From Bradyrhizobium stylosanthis (GTDB lineage: Bacteria > Pseudomonadota > Alphaproteobacteria > Rhizobiales > Xanthobacteraceae): a DNA stretch of 64,000 nt. The position numbers and the translations under genes were made by a program. Below, piece after piece: positions 45,460 through 53,976 of the stretch; positions within the stretch are counted from its first letter, which is position 1, and the number at the start of each line of letters is the position of its first letter. The stretch lies in NCBI RefSeq assembly GCF_001641335.1, contig NZ_LVEM01000002.1, positions 363,755-427,754 of the forward strand, read 5' to 3'. Under the pieces are notes generated by a model that did no database searches, was not told the origin of the DNA, and saw nothing but the letters and a program-made list of their open reading frames with translations.

Positions 45460-45618
45460 CTTCTCCCCCTGTGGGAGAAGGTGCCTTGCCGAAGGCAAGG
45501 CGGATGAGGGGTTCTTTCCACGCATTCCAGTGAAAGTTGGATTCGCGGAGACAGACCCCTCACCCGTCTCAATCGCGCAAAGCGCGATTGAGCCACCCTC
45601 TCCCACAAGGGGGGAGGG
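45460..45618. repeat. palindromic intergenic repeat, family A copy 2
   Basis: CTTCTCCCCCTGTGGGAGAA...GGATGAGGGG at the left and CCCCTCACCC...CTCTCCCACAAGGGGGGAGG at the right, matching the arrangement of the copy at 31109-31256. Confidence 0.8.
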
Positions 45619-45643
45619 AAAGAGGAATACGGGAGACACGCCG

Positions 45644-46111
45644 ATGACCACCACAGCCATGCTGCGCGCCTTCTGCGATGCCGTCGAGCAGCGCAACGGC
45701 CGCGCGTTCGCCGACCTCTTCACCGAGGACGGGGTCTACCACGACGTCTTCTACGGTGCCTTCGCGGGCCGCGAGAAGATCGCGGCGATGATCGACGACT
45801 GGTTCTATCGCACGGCGACCGATTTCCGCTGGGACATGCATGATCCCGTGTCCGACGGCACCACGCTCTATGCGCGCTACACCTTCAGCTACAGATCAAC
45901 CCTGCCGGAAGCGAACGGCGCGCGGGCGATGTTCGAGGGCGTCGCGATCATGACGCTGCACGACGGCAAGATCGCCTGCTATCACGAGGTTGCCAACACC
46001 GCGCCGGCGTTCGTCGATCTGAAGTTCGCACCGGAGCGGATCACGAAGATCGTCGCCAAGCAGGGCGCCGAGCTAAAGGCGCGGGGCGAGATGAAGCGGC
46101 ATCTGGCGTGA
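45644..46111 (+). CDS. SnoaL-like / nuclear transport factor 2-fold protein
   Basis: The 155-residue protein from ATG 45644 reads MLRAFCDAVEQRNGRAFADL, then FTEDGVYHDVFYGAFAGREK and MIDDWFYRTATDFRWDMHDP. This is the NTF2-like cone with the conserved 'F.EDgvy' and 'ARYTFSY' strands. Members isomerise or hydrate small molecules, or only bind them. No partner genes suggest a substrate. Confidence 0.8.
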   Translation: MTTTAMLRAFCDAVEQRNGRAFADLFTEDGVYHDVFYGAFAGREKIAAMIDDWFYRTATDFRWDMHDPVSDGTTLYARYTFSYRSTLPEANGARAMFEGVAIMTLHDGKIACYHEVANTAPAFVDLKFAPERITKIVAKQGAELKARGEMKRHLA

Positions 46112-46114
46112 GCC

Positions 46115-46236
46115 GTCATTCCGGGGCGCGCGAAGCGCGAACTACGGTGCGCTCCTGCGCACCTGAGAATCCAGAGAATCCAGAGAATACTGCGCGAGAT
46201 TCCGGGTTCAGCCCTGCGGGCTGCCCCGGAACGACG
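46115..46236. repeat. palindromic intergenic repeat (GTCATTCCGGGG type)
   Basis: Left end GTCATTCCGGGGCGCGCGAA and right end GCCCTGCGGGCTGCCCCGGAACGAC are inverse-like; the centre has AGAATCCAG repeated twice. No gene. Confidence 0.7.
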
Positions 46237-46237
46237 A

Positions 46238-47038
46238 TCACGGCGGCGGCACCTTCGTCATCGGCTTGCGCTGCGCCAGCGCCGCGACGGTAGCGGTGCC
46301 GATCGGGCCCTGTTCGTCGTAGAGCCAGCATTCGCCGATCGCGACGCCCTCGGTGGCCTGGTGGTTCACCACGTCGAAGCCGATCCAGTTCGTCACCGGC
46401 AGGCGGTGCAGATAGATCGTCACGTCGCTGTTGATGTAGCCGAGCCCCTTGTCGCCGGCATTGGCAAAGGGGCTCGCGAAATCTGCGCCGGTGGCGACAT
46501 GGACGAACGGCGTCATCGGCACGCCGGCAACCAGTTCGCGCACCTCGCTCATCCATAGCCGGCGTGGGCCGAGCGCGCCCATGTGGCCGACGATCGGGCG
46601 CGTCGTCCATTTGCCGTTCATGCCGAGCCTGGGATCGGTGGGCTTGGGAATGTCTGCCGGCTTCGGCACGTCCCAGTTCGGCGGCGACCAGACATTGCCG
46701 TCGGGATTCTGCGTCTTGCGCAGCAGCTGGCACGAAGCGCGCGCCATGCTGATGCCGCCGGAAAAGAATTCCGCCTCCACCACGCGGATGCGCAAGCCGT
46801 CGCGCACCAGGCGCGTGGTCACCTCGATCGGCTTGTCGATGGTCGGCAGGCGGAACATGTCGACGGTGAGCCGCGCCGGCACGAATTCGGGACCGGAATG
46901 GCGCTCCTCGATCGCAAAGCCGAGCAGGCCGACGATGACGCGCCCGTGCAGCGATTTCGGGTCCCATGGACCGTTCGCGACTTCCGTCGGATGGAACGTA
47001 GCGCCGTCGCGGGTGAAGAAGGGCATGTTTGTTGTCAT
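46238..47038 (-). CDS. acyl-CoA thioesterase family protein (double hotdog)
   Basis: The 266-residue protein from ATG 47038 reads WDPKSLHGRVIVGLLGFAIE, VPARLTVDMFRLPTIDKPIE, then a second hotdog unit with VTNWIGFDVVNHQATEGVAI and GECWLYDEQGPIGTATVAAL. This resembles the TesB-like/4HBT_3 family that hydrolyses acyl-CoA, although the usual TesB catalytic Asp cannot be assigned with confidence. Substrate unknown. Confidence 0.75.
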   Translation of the reverse strand: MTTNMPFFTRDGATFHPTEVANGPWDPKSLHGRVIVGLLGFAIEERHSGPEFVPARLTVDMFRLPTIDKPIEVTTRLVRDGLRIRVVEAEFFSGGISMARASCQLLRKTQNPDGNVWSPPNWDVPKPADIPKPTDPRLGMNGKWTTRPIVGHMGALGPRRLWMSEVRELVAGVPMTPFVHVATGADFASPFANAGDKGLGYINSDVTIYLHRLPVTNWIGFDVVNHQATEGVAIGECWLYDEQGPIGTATVAALAQRKPMTKVPPP

Positions 47039-47352
47039 GCGCGCGACTTTGCGGGAATGGATGGGGAAATCAAGATCCCCAACCCTCATGGTGAGGAGGC
47101 GCGAAGCGTCGTCTCGAACCATGAAGGCCCCGCTCCTGCATCTCGGCCTGCATCCTTCGAGACGCCGCTGCGCGGCTCCTCAGGATGAGGGTCTGAGGTC
47201 GAGCGTTGTCGCCACGACAACCGCTGTCATCGCCCAGCCTGACCGGGCGATCCAGTATTCCAGAGACGGCCGTGATGGAATCGAGAAGCCGCGGCGTACT
47301 GGATTCCCCGCCCCAGTGCGCAGCGCGCACAAGGCGGGGAATGACACCGAGG
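47039..47352. repeat. two small palindromic repeats, no gene
   Basis: This 314-base gap holds one repeat starting CCTCATGGTGAGGAGGCGCG and ending GCTCCTCAGGATGAGG (about 47078-47190), and a second built on TGACCGGGCGATCCAGTATT and TACTGGATTCCCCGCC, ending near 47345. The remaining sequence shows no coding signal. Confidence 0.6.
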
Positions 47353-48510
47353 TTAGGCGGCGGTCTGCCACTCCTCGCGCACGCTCTCATCGTGCTCGCC
47401 GGCAATGGCGTTTGCGCGAAGCGCCGCAAACTCCTCCCGCGTCACCAACTGCCCCAGCGCCCACACCGCAGCTCCGCGCACCAGCGGGCTTGCGTCCTCA
47501 AGCAATTGCCGCGCCTCCTCCGCCAGCGCCGCCTCGCCCGAGTTGCCGATCGCGATCAGCACGTTCCGCAAGAACCGGTCGCGGCCGATGCGCTTCACCG
47601 GCGACTTCGTGAACAGCGCGCGGAACGCGGCGTCATCAAGTCGTGCGAGTTCCGCAAGACCCGGCGCACGCAGCTCGTCGCGCGCGGCGAGTTTTGCCTC
47701 GCGCCCCTCCTGCGCGAACTTGTTCCACGGGCATGCCGCGAGGCAATCGTCGCAGCCATAGATGCGGTTGCCGATGGCCTTGCGGAATTCGTGCGGGATC
47801 GGTCCCTTGTTCTCGATGGTGAGATACGAGATGCAGCGCCGCGCATCGAGCTTGTAGGGCGCGGGGAACGCCGAGGTCGGGCAGATGTCGAGGCAGGCCC
47901 GGCACGAGCCGCAATGATCGATCTCGGCGTCGTCGCGCGGCAGCTCCAGCGTGGTGTAGATCGCGCCGAGAAACAGCCAGGAGCCGAACTCGCGCGAGAC
48001 GAGATTGGTGTGCTTGCCCTGCCAGCCGAGATGCGCAGTCTGCGCCAGCGGCTTCTCCATCACCGCCGCGGTGTCGACGAACACTTTTACTTCGCTCGGC
48101 GCGGCCGCAACCAGCCAGCGCGCCAGCGCCTTCAGCCGCTTCTTGATCAGGTCGTGATAGTCGTCGCCCCGCGCATAGACCGAGATCGCCGCGCGCGTGC
48201 GCTCTTGCAGGATCGCCAGCGGATCGGAGTCGGGACCGTAATTGACGCCGAGCATGATCACGCTGCGTACGTCCCGCCACAGCCCGCGCGGATCGACCCG
48301 GCGCTCCGGCTGCGCGGCGAGCCAGTCCATGTCGCCATGTCCGCCCGAGGCGATGAATTCCAGAAAATGCGCTCCGGCCTTCTCGATCGTGCCGGGCGCC
48401 GTGATGCCGATGCAGTCGAAGCCAAGCGCGCGCGCCTCGCGTTCGAGCGCCGCACGAAGCTCAACGGTGTCGGTGCTGGATCTGATCACCAATGCATCCA
48501 CGCTCGTCAT
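47353..48510 (-). CDS. queG: epoxyqueuosine reductase
   Basis: The 385-residue protein has DUF1730 at the N-terminus ([20 protein letters not shown]) and two 4Fe-4S motifs, [13 protein letters not shown] and [12 protein letters not shown], which form the B12-dependent core that reduces epoxyqueuosine to queuosine in tRNA wobble bases. A HEAT-like C-terminus follows ([20 protein letters not shown]). The start was placed at MTSVDAL because the upstream sequence is part of the flanking repeat. Confidence 0.93.
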   Translation of the reverse strand: MTSVDALVIRSSTDTVELRAALEREARALGFDCIGITAPGTIEKAGAHFLEFIASGGHGDMDWLAAQPERRVDPRGLWRDVRSVIMLGVNYGPDSDPLAILQERTRAAISVYARGDDYHDLIKKRLKALARWLVAAAPSEVKVFVDTAAVMEKPLAQTAHLGWQGKHTNLVSREFGSWLFLGAIYTTLELPRDDAEIDHCGSCRACLDICPTSAFPAPYKLDARRCISYLTIENKGPIPHEFRKAIGNRIYGCDDCLAACPWNKFAQEGREAKLAARDELRAPGLAELARLDDAAFRALFTKSPVKRIGRDRFLRNVLIAIGNSGEAALAEEARQLLEDASPLVRGAAVWALGQLVTREEFAALRANAIAGEHDESVREEWQTAA

Positions 48511-48600
48511 GGCCGGGCTTGTCCCGGCCATCCACGTTCTTGCTTAGCATTCACGGAGACAGAACGTACGTGGATGCCCGGGACAAGCCCGGGCATGACG
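48505..48600. repeat. palindromic intergenic repeat (CGTCATGGCCGGG type)
   Basis: GGCCGGGCTTGTCCCGGCCA then CGTTCT...AGAACG, and finally GCCCGGGACAAGCCCGGGCA, inverted about the centre. It overlaps the first codons of queG and the space before the GST gene. Confidence 0.75.
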
Positions 48601-48607
48601 ATCTTCA

Positions 48608-49300
48608 CTAAAAATCCAGGTCCACGTAGGTCCGCGACGCCGGCACGCCGGCCAGCCATTCGCTCAGCAGCGGACGGAACGACGGGCGGGATTTCACCCG
48701 CGCGTACCACGCCTTTGCCGCGTCGTCCTCGCTCCATGGCACGTCGCCCAGATAGTCGATCGCCGAGAGATGCGCCGCGGCGGCGAGATCCGCGTAAGTG
48801 AGCCGGTCGCCGGCGAGGAAATTGCGCGTCTGCGCCAGCCAGCCGATATAGGCCAGATGATAGCGCACGTTGGCCTTGGCCGCGCGCATCACGTCGGCCG
48901 AGGGCGGGCCGCCGCCGTTCTCCTCGCTCATGAAGCGCTTGTAGATGCGCTCGGTCACCAGCGGGTGCGAGACCTCCTCGAAGAACTTCTCGTTGAACCA
49001 GGCCATCAGCCGGCGCACCTCGACGCGCTCGCCGATTGTGTCCGGCATCAGACGCTTGGGTCCCATGTCGGTGCCATAGGCCTCGTCGACATATTCGGCG
49101 ATGATGGCCGCGCCCGGGATCGGCGGCTGCTCGTCATCCACCAGGACAGGCGTCGTTCCCGCCGCATTGAGCAGCAGAAATGCCTCGCGCCGTTCCCAGC
49201 TGCGCTCTTCGACCAGCTTGAGGTCGAGCCCGTATTCGCCCGCGATCAGTCGGATGAAGCGCGAATGCGGGCAGAACGGATGATGAAACAGCGTAAACAT
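48608..49300 (-). CDS. glutathione S-transferase-like protein, possibly FzlA
   Basis: The 230-residue protein reads FTLFHHPFCPHSRFIRLIAG, then the GST thioredoxin-fold cis-Pro region AAGTTPVLVDDEQPPIPGAA and C-terminal helices (EVRRLMAWFNEKFFEEVSHP; RLTYADLAAAAHLSAIDYLG). This resembles the alphaproteobacterial FzlA group, GST-fold proteins that bind FtsZ and no longer act as transferases. FzlA is a recall-based suggestion, not proven from sequence. Confidence 0.72.
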   Translation of the reverse strand: MFTLFHHPFCPHSRFIRLIAGEYGLDLKLVEERSWERREAFLLLNAAGTTPVLVDDEQPPIPGAAIIAEYVDEAYGTDMGPKRLMPDTIGERVEVRRLMAWFNEKFFEEVSHPLVTERIYKRFMSEENGGGPPSADVMRAAKANVRYHLAYIGWLAQTRNFLAGDRLTYADLAAAAHLSAIDYLGDVPWSEDDAAKAWYARVKSRPSFRPLLSEWLAGVPASRTYVDLDF

Positions 49301-49469
49301 GAAGCCTTTGACTATTTGATGGTGCTTAAGAATCCATCAATGTTTGTGCGGCGCCACACTAGTCCTTCAAAACCGCGAAGCAAGAGCGTGATGGCGCATT
49401 TTGCGATTGCGAGAGCAGGGGGAATAGGCGAGAAGAGCCCCGCTTTTCCAGCGGAAATGGACCGTAAAT

Positions 49470-50276
49470 ATGTCAGATGCAATACGGGCAGTGATCCTCG
49501 GCATCATCGAGGGTGTGACCGAGTTCCTTCCCGTGTCCTCGACCGGCCACCTGCTTCTGGCCGAGCGCTTCTTCCATCTCGGCGAGGGCGCGTTCTGGGA
49601 TTCGTTTACCGTTCTGATCCAGCTCGGTGCGATCCTCGCGATCGTCGGCCTCTATTTCAGGAAGCTGTGGGACGTCGTGATCGGCTTCTTCACGGGCGAC
49701 ACCTATTCGCGGCGCTTCGTGATCGGCGTGCTGGTCGCGTTCCTGCCCGCTGTCGTCGTCGGCCTCGTCGCCGGCAAGTACATCAAGAGCGTCCTGTTCA
49801 ATCCCTGGGTCGTCTGCTTCACGCTGATCGTCGGCGGCGCCATCCTGCTCTGGATCGACAAGCTCGACCTCAAGCCGCGCGAGCACGACGCCACCAAGTT
49901 TCCGCTCCTGATGTATCTCTATATCGGCATCGCGCAGTGCGTGGCCATGATCCCGGGCGTGTCGCGTTCCGGCGCCAGCATCGTCGCGGCGATGCTGCTC
50001 GGCGCCGACAAGCGCGCGGCGGCGGAGTTCTCGTTCTTCCTTGCCATTCCCACCATGATCGGCGCGTTCGCCTACGATTTCTACAAGAACCGCTCCGAGA
50101 TGACGATGGACCACATGGGCATCATCGCGATCGGATTCGTGGTGTCGTTCATCACCGCGATCATCGTGGTCAAGACGTTCCTGGGTTACGTCACCCGCCA
50201 CGGGTTTGCGGTGTTCGCCTGGTGGCGCGTCATCGTCGGCACGCTCGGCCTGATCGCGCTGGCGCTGGGACGGTAA
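49470..50276 (+). CDS. uppP: undecaprenyl-diphosphatase (BacA/UppP type)
   Basis: The 268-residue membrane protein has the first motif EGVTEFLPVSSTGHLLLAER and the second CVAMIPGVSRSGASIVAAML with the catalytic Arg/Ser. It recycles undecaprenyl diphosphate to the phosphate used in cell-wall and polysaccharide export. Followed by the DprE1/DprE2-like pair, which also acts on polyprenyl-phosphate sugars. Confidence 0.95.
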   Translation: MSDAIRAVILGIIEGVTEFLPVSSTGHLLLAERFFHLGEGAFWDSFTVLIQLGAILAIVGLYFRKLWDVVIGFFTGDTYSRRFVIGVLVAFLPAVVVGLVAGKYIKSVLFNPWVVCFTLIVGGAILLWIDKLDLKPREHDATKFPLLMYLYIGIAQCVAMIPGVSRSGASIVAAMLLGADKRAAAEFSFFLAIPTMIGAFAYDFYKNRSEMTMDHMGIIAIGFVVSFITAIIVVKTFLGYVTRHGFAVFAWWRVIVGTLGLIALALGR

Positions 50277-50409
50277 GTTCCGGGCTACGCGGCCCGTGCC
50301 CGTCCGTTAACTTCTCCGAAACTAGCCGACAGCCTCAACGCAATATCAGCTTTTGACCGGTAGGCAGTTCCGAGCCAGGGCGGCGCGCGCCCGGCGCAGG
50401 AGCTGAACC

Positions 50410-51735
50410 ATGACCCTCGTCAGCGGCTGGGGGCGTTTCCCGGTCGTCGATAGCGATGTGCTGCGCCCGCGCTCGTTCGAGGCGGTGGGCGAGGCCGTGG
50501 TGGCCGGCTCCGTGGCGCGCGGCAACGGCCGCGCCTATGGCGATGCCGCGATCGGCGCGGTCAGGACGATCGGAATGACCGGGTTCGACCGCGTCAGGTC
50601 GTTCGATCCCGCAACCGGCCGCATCCGTCTCGAAGCCGGCGTGCTGTTGGCTGACCTGATCGACACCTTCGGCCCGCGCGGCTTCCTGCCCTTCGTCGTG
50701 CCCGGCACGCGTTTCGTGTCGGTCGGCGGCGCCATCGCCGCCGATGTCCACGGCAAGAACCATCATTGCGAGGGCGGCTTCGGCCGCCATGTCGAGAGCA
50801 TCCTGCTGCGTACCGGGCAGGGCGACACCATCGAGATCTCGCGCGAACAGAATTCCGATGCCTTCTTCGCCACCGTCGGCGGCATGGGCCTCACCGGTGT
50901 GATCCTGGAAGCGACGATGCGGCTGCGGCCGGTCGAGACCGGGTGGATCCGCGAGCGGGTAATCTCCGCATCCGATCTCGACGCGGCGATGCGTGCGCTC
51001 GATGTCGGCGATGCCGCGACCTATTCGGTGGCGTGGATCGATTGCGCCGCGCGCGGGCAAAATCTCGGCCGCTCGCTGATCTATCTCGGCGAGCACGCGG
51101 GGAAGGGCGAGCTTGCCGCCGGCGCCGATGCGTTTCCCCTTGGCAAGAAGCCGGGCCTCTCAGTGCCGATCGATCTGCCGTCGATGACGCTGAACCGCAC
51201 CAGCATCCGCGCCTTCAACGAGCTCTACTACCGCATGGGCGCGCGGCGCGCCGGCACCAGCCATGTGGTCTCGCTCTATCCCTATTTCTTCCCGCTCGAC
51301 GCGATTGCCGCCTGGAACCGCATCTATGGCAGGCGCGGCTTCCTGCAGCACCAATGCGTGATTCCCCAAGACGGCGCGCGCGGCGTGCTCGGCGAGATCC
51401 TCGATCGCGTCGCCCGGCGCGGCGATGCTTCTTTCCTCGCAGTGCTCAAGAAGCTCGGCCAGGGCGACGGCATCTTGTCGTTTCCGCTGCCCGGCTACAC
51501 GCTCGCGCTGGATTTCCCGGTCAAGGGCGACATCCTGAGCTTCCTCGACGAGATCGACCGCCTGGTCGTGGCCGCAGGTGGACGGCTTTACCTCGCCAAG
51601 GACGCGCGGCAGTCGCGCGCGACGTTCGAGGCCGGCTATCCCGCTCTGTCGCGCTTCAACGCGATCCGCAAAGCGCTCGATCCCGATGGGGTCATCCGCT
51701 CGAAACTTTCCCAACGCCTGTTCGATGAGGTCTAG
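50410..51735 (+). CDS. DprE1-like FAD-dependent polyprenylphosphoryl-ribose oxidase
   Basis: This 441-residue FAD_binding_4 (VAO-type) oxidase has RGNGRAYGDAAIGAV and VGGAIAADVHGKNHHCEGGF, then ATVGGMGLTGVILEATMRLR, all close to mycobacterial DprE1. With DprE2 it epimerises polyprenylphosphoryl-ribose to arabinose. At the position of the drug-binding Cys387 of mycobacterial DprE1 (…WNICVDFPI…) this protein has Ala (GYTLALDFPVK). Arabinose donors are rare in this group of bacteria but known in nodulation-factor or surface-sugar pathways. Inference only for substrate. Confidence 0.82.
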   Translation: MTLVSGWGRFPVVDSDVLRPRSFEAVGEAVVAGSVARGNGRAYGDAAIGAVRTIGMTGFDRVRSFDPATGRIRLEAGVLLADLIDTFGPRGFLPFVVPGTRFVSVGGAIAADVHGKNHHCEGGFGRHVESILLRTGQGDTIEISREQNSDAFFATVGGMGLTGVILEATMRLRPVETGWIRERVISASDLDAAMRALDVGDAATYSVAWIDCAARGQNLGRSLIYLGEHAGKGELAAGADAFPLGKKPGLSVPIDLPSMTLNRTSIRAFNELYYRMGARRAGTSHVVSLYPYFFPLDAIAAWNRIYGRRGFLQHQCVIPQDGARGVLGEILDRVARRGDASFLAVLKKLGQGDGILSFPLPGYTLALDFPVKGDILSFLDEIDRLVVAAGGRLYLAKDARQSRATFEAGYPALSRFNAIRKALDPDGVIRSKLSQRLFDEV

Positions 51736-51738
51736 GCC

Positions 51739-52479
51739 GTGACGTCACGCAAGACTGTTCTGGTGCTCGGCGGTTCCTCCGATATCGGCCGCGCCGCCGC
51801 GCGCGCCTTTGCCAAGGCGGGCTACGATGTAGGCCTCGCAGGCCGCGACGTCGCCGCGCTCGAGCCCGACGCCGCCGATCTGCGCGCGCGCTACAATGTC
51901 GAGGCGCGCACGTTCACATTCGATGTGCTCGACACGGCGTCGTTCGACGGCTTCGTCGAGGGCCTTCCGGCCTTGCCCGACGTCGTCATCTCGATCGTCG
52001 GCCTGCTCGGCGCGCAGGAGAGCGCGCAGAGCGATCTCGCGCACGCCACCACGATCATGCGCTCCAATTACGAAGGACCGTCACTGATCCTCGGCCTGTT
52101 CGCTGAGAGGTTTCTGGGCCGCGGCAGCGGCACGCTGGTCGGCGTGTCGTCCGTCGCCGGCGATCGCGGCCGCGCCTCGAACTATGTCTACGGCTCGGCC
52201 AAGGCCGGCTTCTCCGCTTTCCTCTCGGGCTTGCGAGCCCGCGCCAGCCGCGGCGGCGTCCACGTCGTCACCGTGAAGCCCGGCTTCGTGCGCACGAAGA
52301 TGACGGAGGGCATGAAGCTGATCGGCCCGCTCACCGTCGAGGCGCCGGTCGTGGGCGATGCGATCCTTGCCGCTGTCGAGAACAAGACCGACGTCGTCTA
52401 TGTCAGCGGCAAATGGCGTCTCGTGATGCTGATCATCAAGACGCTGCCGGAAGCGGTGTTCAAGAAGCTGAAGTTTTGA
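51739..52479 (+). CDS. DprE2-like short-chain dehydrogenase
   Basis: In this 246-residue SDR, TVLVLGGSSDIGRAAARAFA carries the NAD(P) motif, SVAGDRGRASNYVYGSAKAG the Ser-Tyr-Lys active site. It would reduce the keto intermediate made by the oxidase. GTG start 3 bases after the DprE1-like stop, so the two are coupled. Its family and position both support DprE2. Confidence 0.83.
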   Translation: MTSRKTVLVLGGSSDIGRAAARAFAKAGYDVGLAGRDVAALEPDAADLRARYNVEARTFTFDVLDTASFDGFVEGLPALPDVVISIVGLLGAQESAQSDLAHATTIMRSNYEGPSLILGLFAERFLGRGSGTLVGVSSVAGDRGRASNYVYGSAKAGFSAFLSGLRARASRGGVHVVTVKPGFVRTKMTEGMKLIGPLTVEAPVVGDAILAAVENKTDVVYVSGKWRLVMLIIKTLPEAVFKKLKF

Positions 52480-52519
52480 GATTTGCGGGAATGATGCTGT
52501 GGCCGCAACGGCGGTGTGC

Positions 52520-52653
52520 TCCCTCGCCCCGTTCTTACGGGGAGAGGGTTGGGGTGAGGGGCCTCTCTCCGCACGTGCGGTCGTCGTTGGAGCTGTACCC
52601 CCTCACCCGGATCGCAAGAGCGATCCGACCTCTCCCCGCAAGCGGGGAGAGGT
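52520..52653. repeat. palindromic intergenic repeat, family A copy 3
   Basis: CCCTCGCCCCGTTCTTACGG...GTGAGGGG at the left and CCCCTCACCC...TCTCCCCGCAAGCGGGGAGA at the right. More diverged than copies at 31109 and 45460 but with the same layout. Confidence 0.75.
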
Positions 52654-52667
52654 GAAGAAAGAAACCC

Positions 52668-53633
52668 TCACGCGCTCTTGCGCTGGAACTGGCCCTGAGG
52701 GCGGAAACGCCAGAGATATTGCGGGGCGATCGCTTCCAGCGAATCGGCGGTGATGCCGAGGCCGTCCAGCGTCAGGCCCGCGGCCTTTGCCGCATCCGAC
52801 ACGATGTTGTCGCGCGCGAGCAGCGTGACCTGGTCCGGCGTCAGCTTGAACGCGCCGGGCGCGAATTGCAGGAAGTTGGCCTGGAAGCGGGCGAGGCCGA
52901 ACGGCAGCGGCGCCAGCATGCGCTGGCGGTCGGTGATTGCGAGGATCGCCTCGATGATCTCGCGCATGGTCAGCACTTCCGGCCCGCCGAGCTCGTAGGT
53001 CGCGCCCGCCTTGGCCTTGCCGTCGACGGCATCGGCGATCGCGGTGGCGACGTCGCCGACATAGACCGGCTGCATCTTGGTCTCGCCGCCGATCAGCGGC
53101 AGCACCGGCGACATCCGCGCCAGCGCCGCGAAGCGGTTGGTGAACTGGTCCTCGGGGCCGAACATCACGGAGGGGCGGAAGATCGTCGCCGACGGCACCG
53201 CGGCCAGCACCGCCGCTTCGCCCGCCGCCTTGGCCTTGGCGTAGCGCGAGGGCGATTCGGCGTCGGCGCCGATCGCGGAGACATGGATCATGCGCGCGCC
53301 AGCCGCCGCAGCCGCCTTGGCGACGGTCTCGGCGCCCTTGGCCTGGACCGCGTCGAAGGTCTGCGCGCCGCCCTCGGCCAGCACGCCCACCAGATTGATC
53401 ACGATGTCCGAATCACGCAGCGCCGCCTCGACCGAGGCCGGGTAGCGCAGATTGGCCTGGACGACGTGGACCTGGCCGACCTTGCCCGACGGCTGCAGGT
53501 ATCCGGCTAGTTCCGGCCGCCGCACTGCAACACGGACCCGGTAGTCCCGCCGGCACAGCGCGCGGACGACATTCCGGCCCAAAAACCCCGATCCGCCGAA
53601 AACCGTGACGAGAGTTTCCAGATTCGATGCCAT
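52668..53633 (-). CDS. complex I NDUFA9-like NAD(P)-binding protein
   Basis: The 321-residue protein reads LVTVFGGSGFLGRNVVRALC (Rossmann TGGxGxxG form), ADAESPSRYAKAKAAGEAAV, then PSVMFGPEDQFTNRFAALAR. This is an atypical SDR resembling the NDUFA9/39-kDa subunit that binds NADPH in mitochondrial complex I. In bacteria these proteins may be accessory to NADH dehydrogenase or be reductases. The catalytic Tyr-Lys is not obviously placed. Confidence 0.85.
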   Translation of the reverse strand: MASNLETLVTVFGGSGFLGRNVVRALCRRDYRVRVAVRRPELAGYLQPSGKVGQVHVVQANLRYPASVEAALRDSDIVINLVGVLAEGGAQTFDAVQAKGAETVAKAAAAAGARMIHVSAIGADAESPSRYAKAKAAGEAAVLAAVPSATIFRPSVMFGPEDQFTNRFAALARMSPVLPLIGGETKMQPVYVGDVATAIADAVDGKAKAGATYELGGPEVLTMREIIEAILAITDRQRMLAPLPFGLARFQANFLQFAPGAFKLTPDQVTLLARDNIVSDAAKAAGLTLDGLGITADSLEAIAPQYLWRFRPQGQFQRKSA

Positions 53634-53782
53634 GGGAGCCAATCCTGCGGGAAGAGTGCGTGATATCAGGCTTCTACCGGGCCGGTTTGCGATGCGCAAT
53701 CCGCATCGCCAAAACCGCCCAACCATGAATTGACAACGGCGTCACCGAACCGTAGTAACCGCCTCCGTGCCCCAAACGGCAT

Positions 53783-53869
<87 letters not shown>

Positions 53870-53976
53870 TTTTGCGGGATTTGGTCCCAAAACAGACCTA
53901 AATCTTCGATCGGGTAGAGATGGCAGGGCGGCGATCCCGATATCGCCGTGCCCTTGGCCCTTGATGGGCCTCCCCC

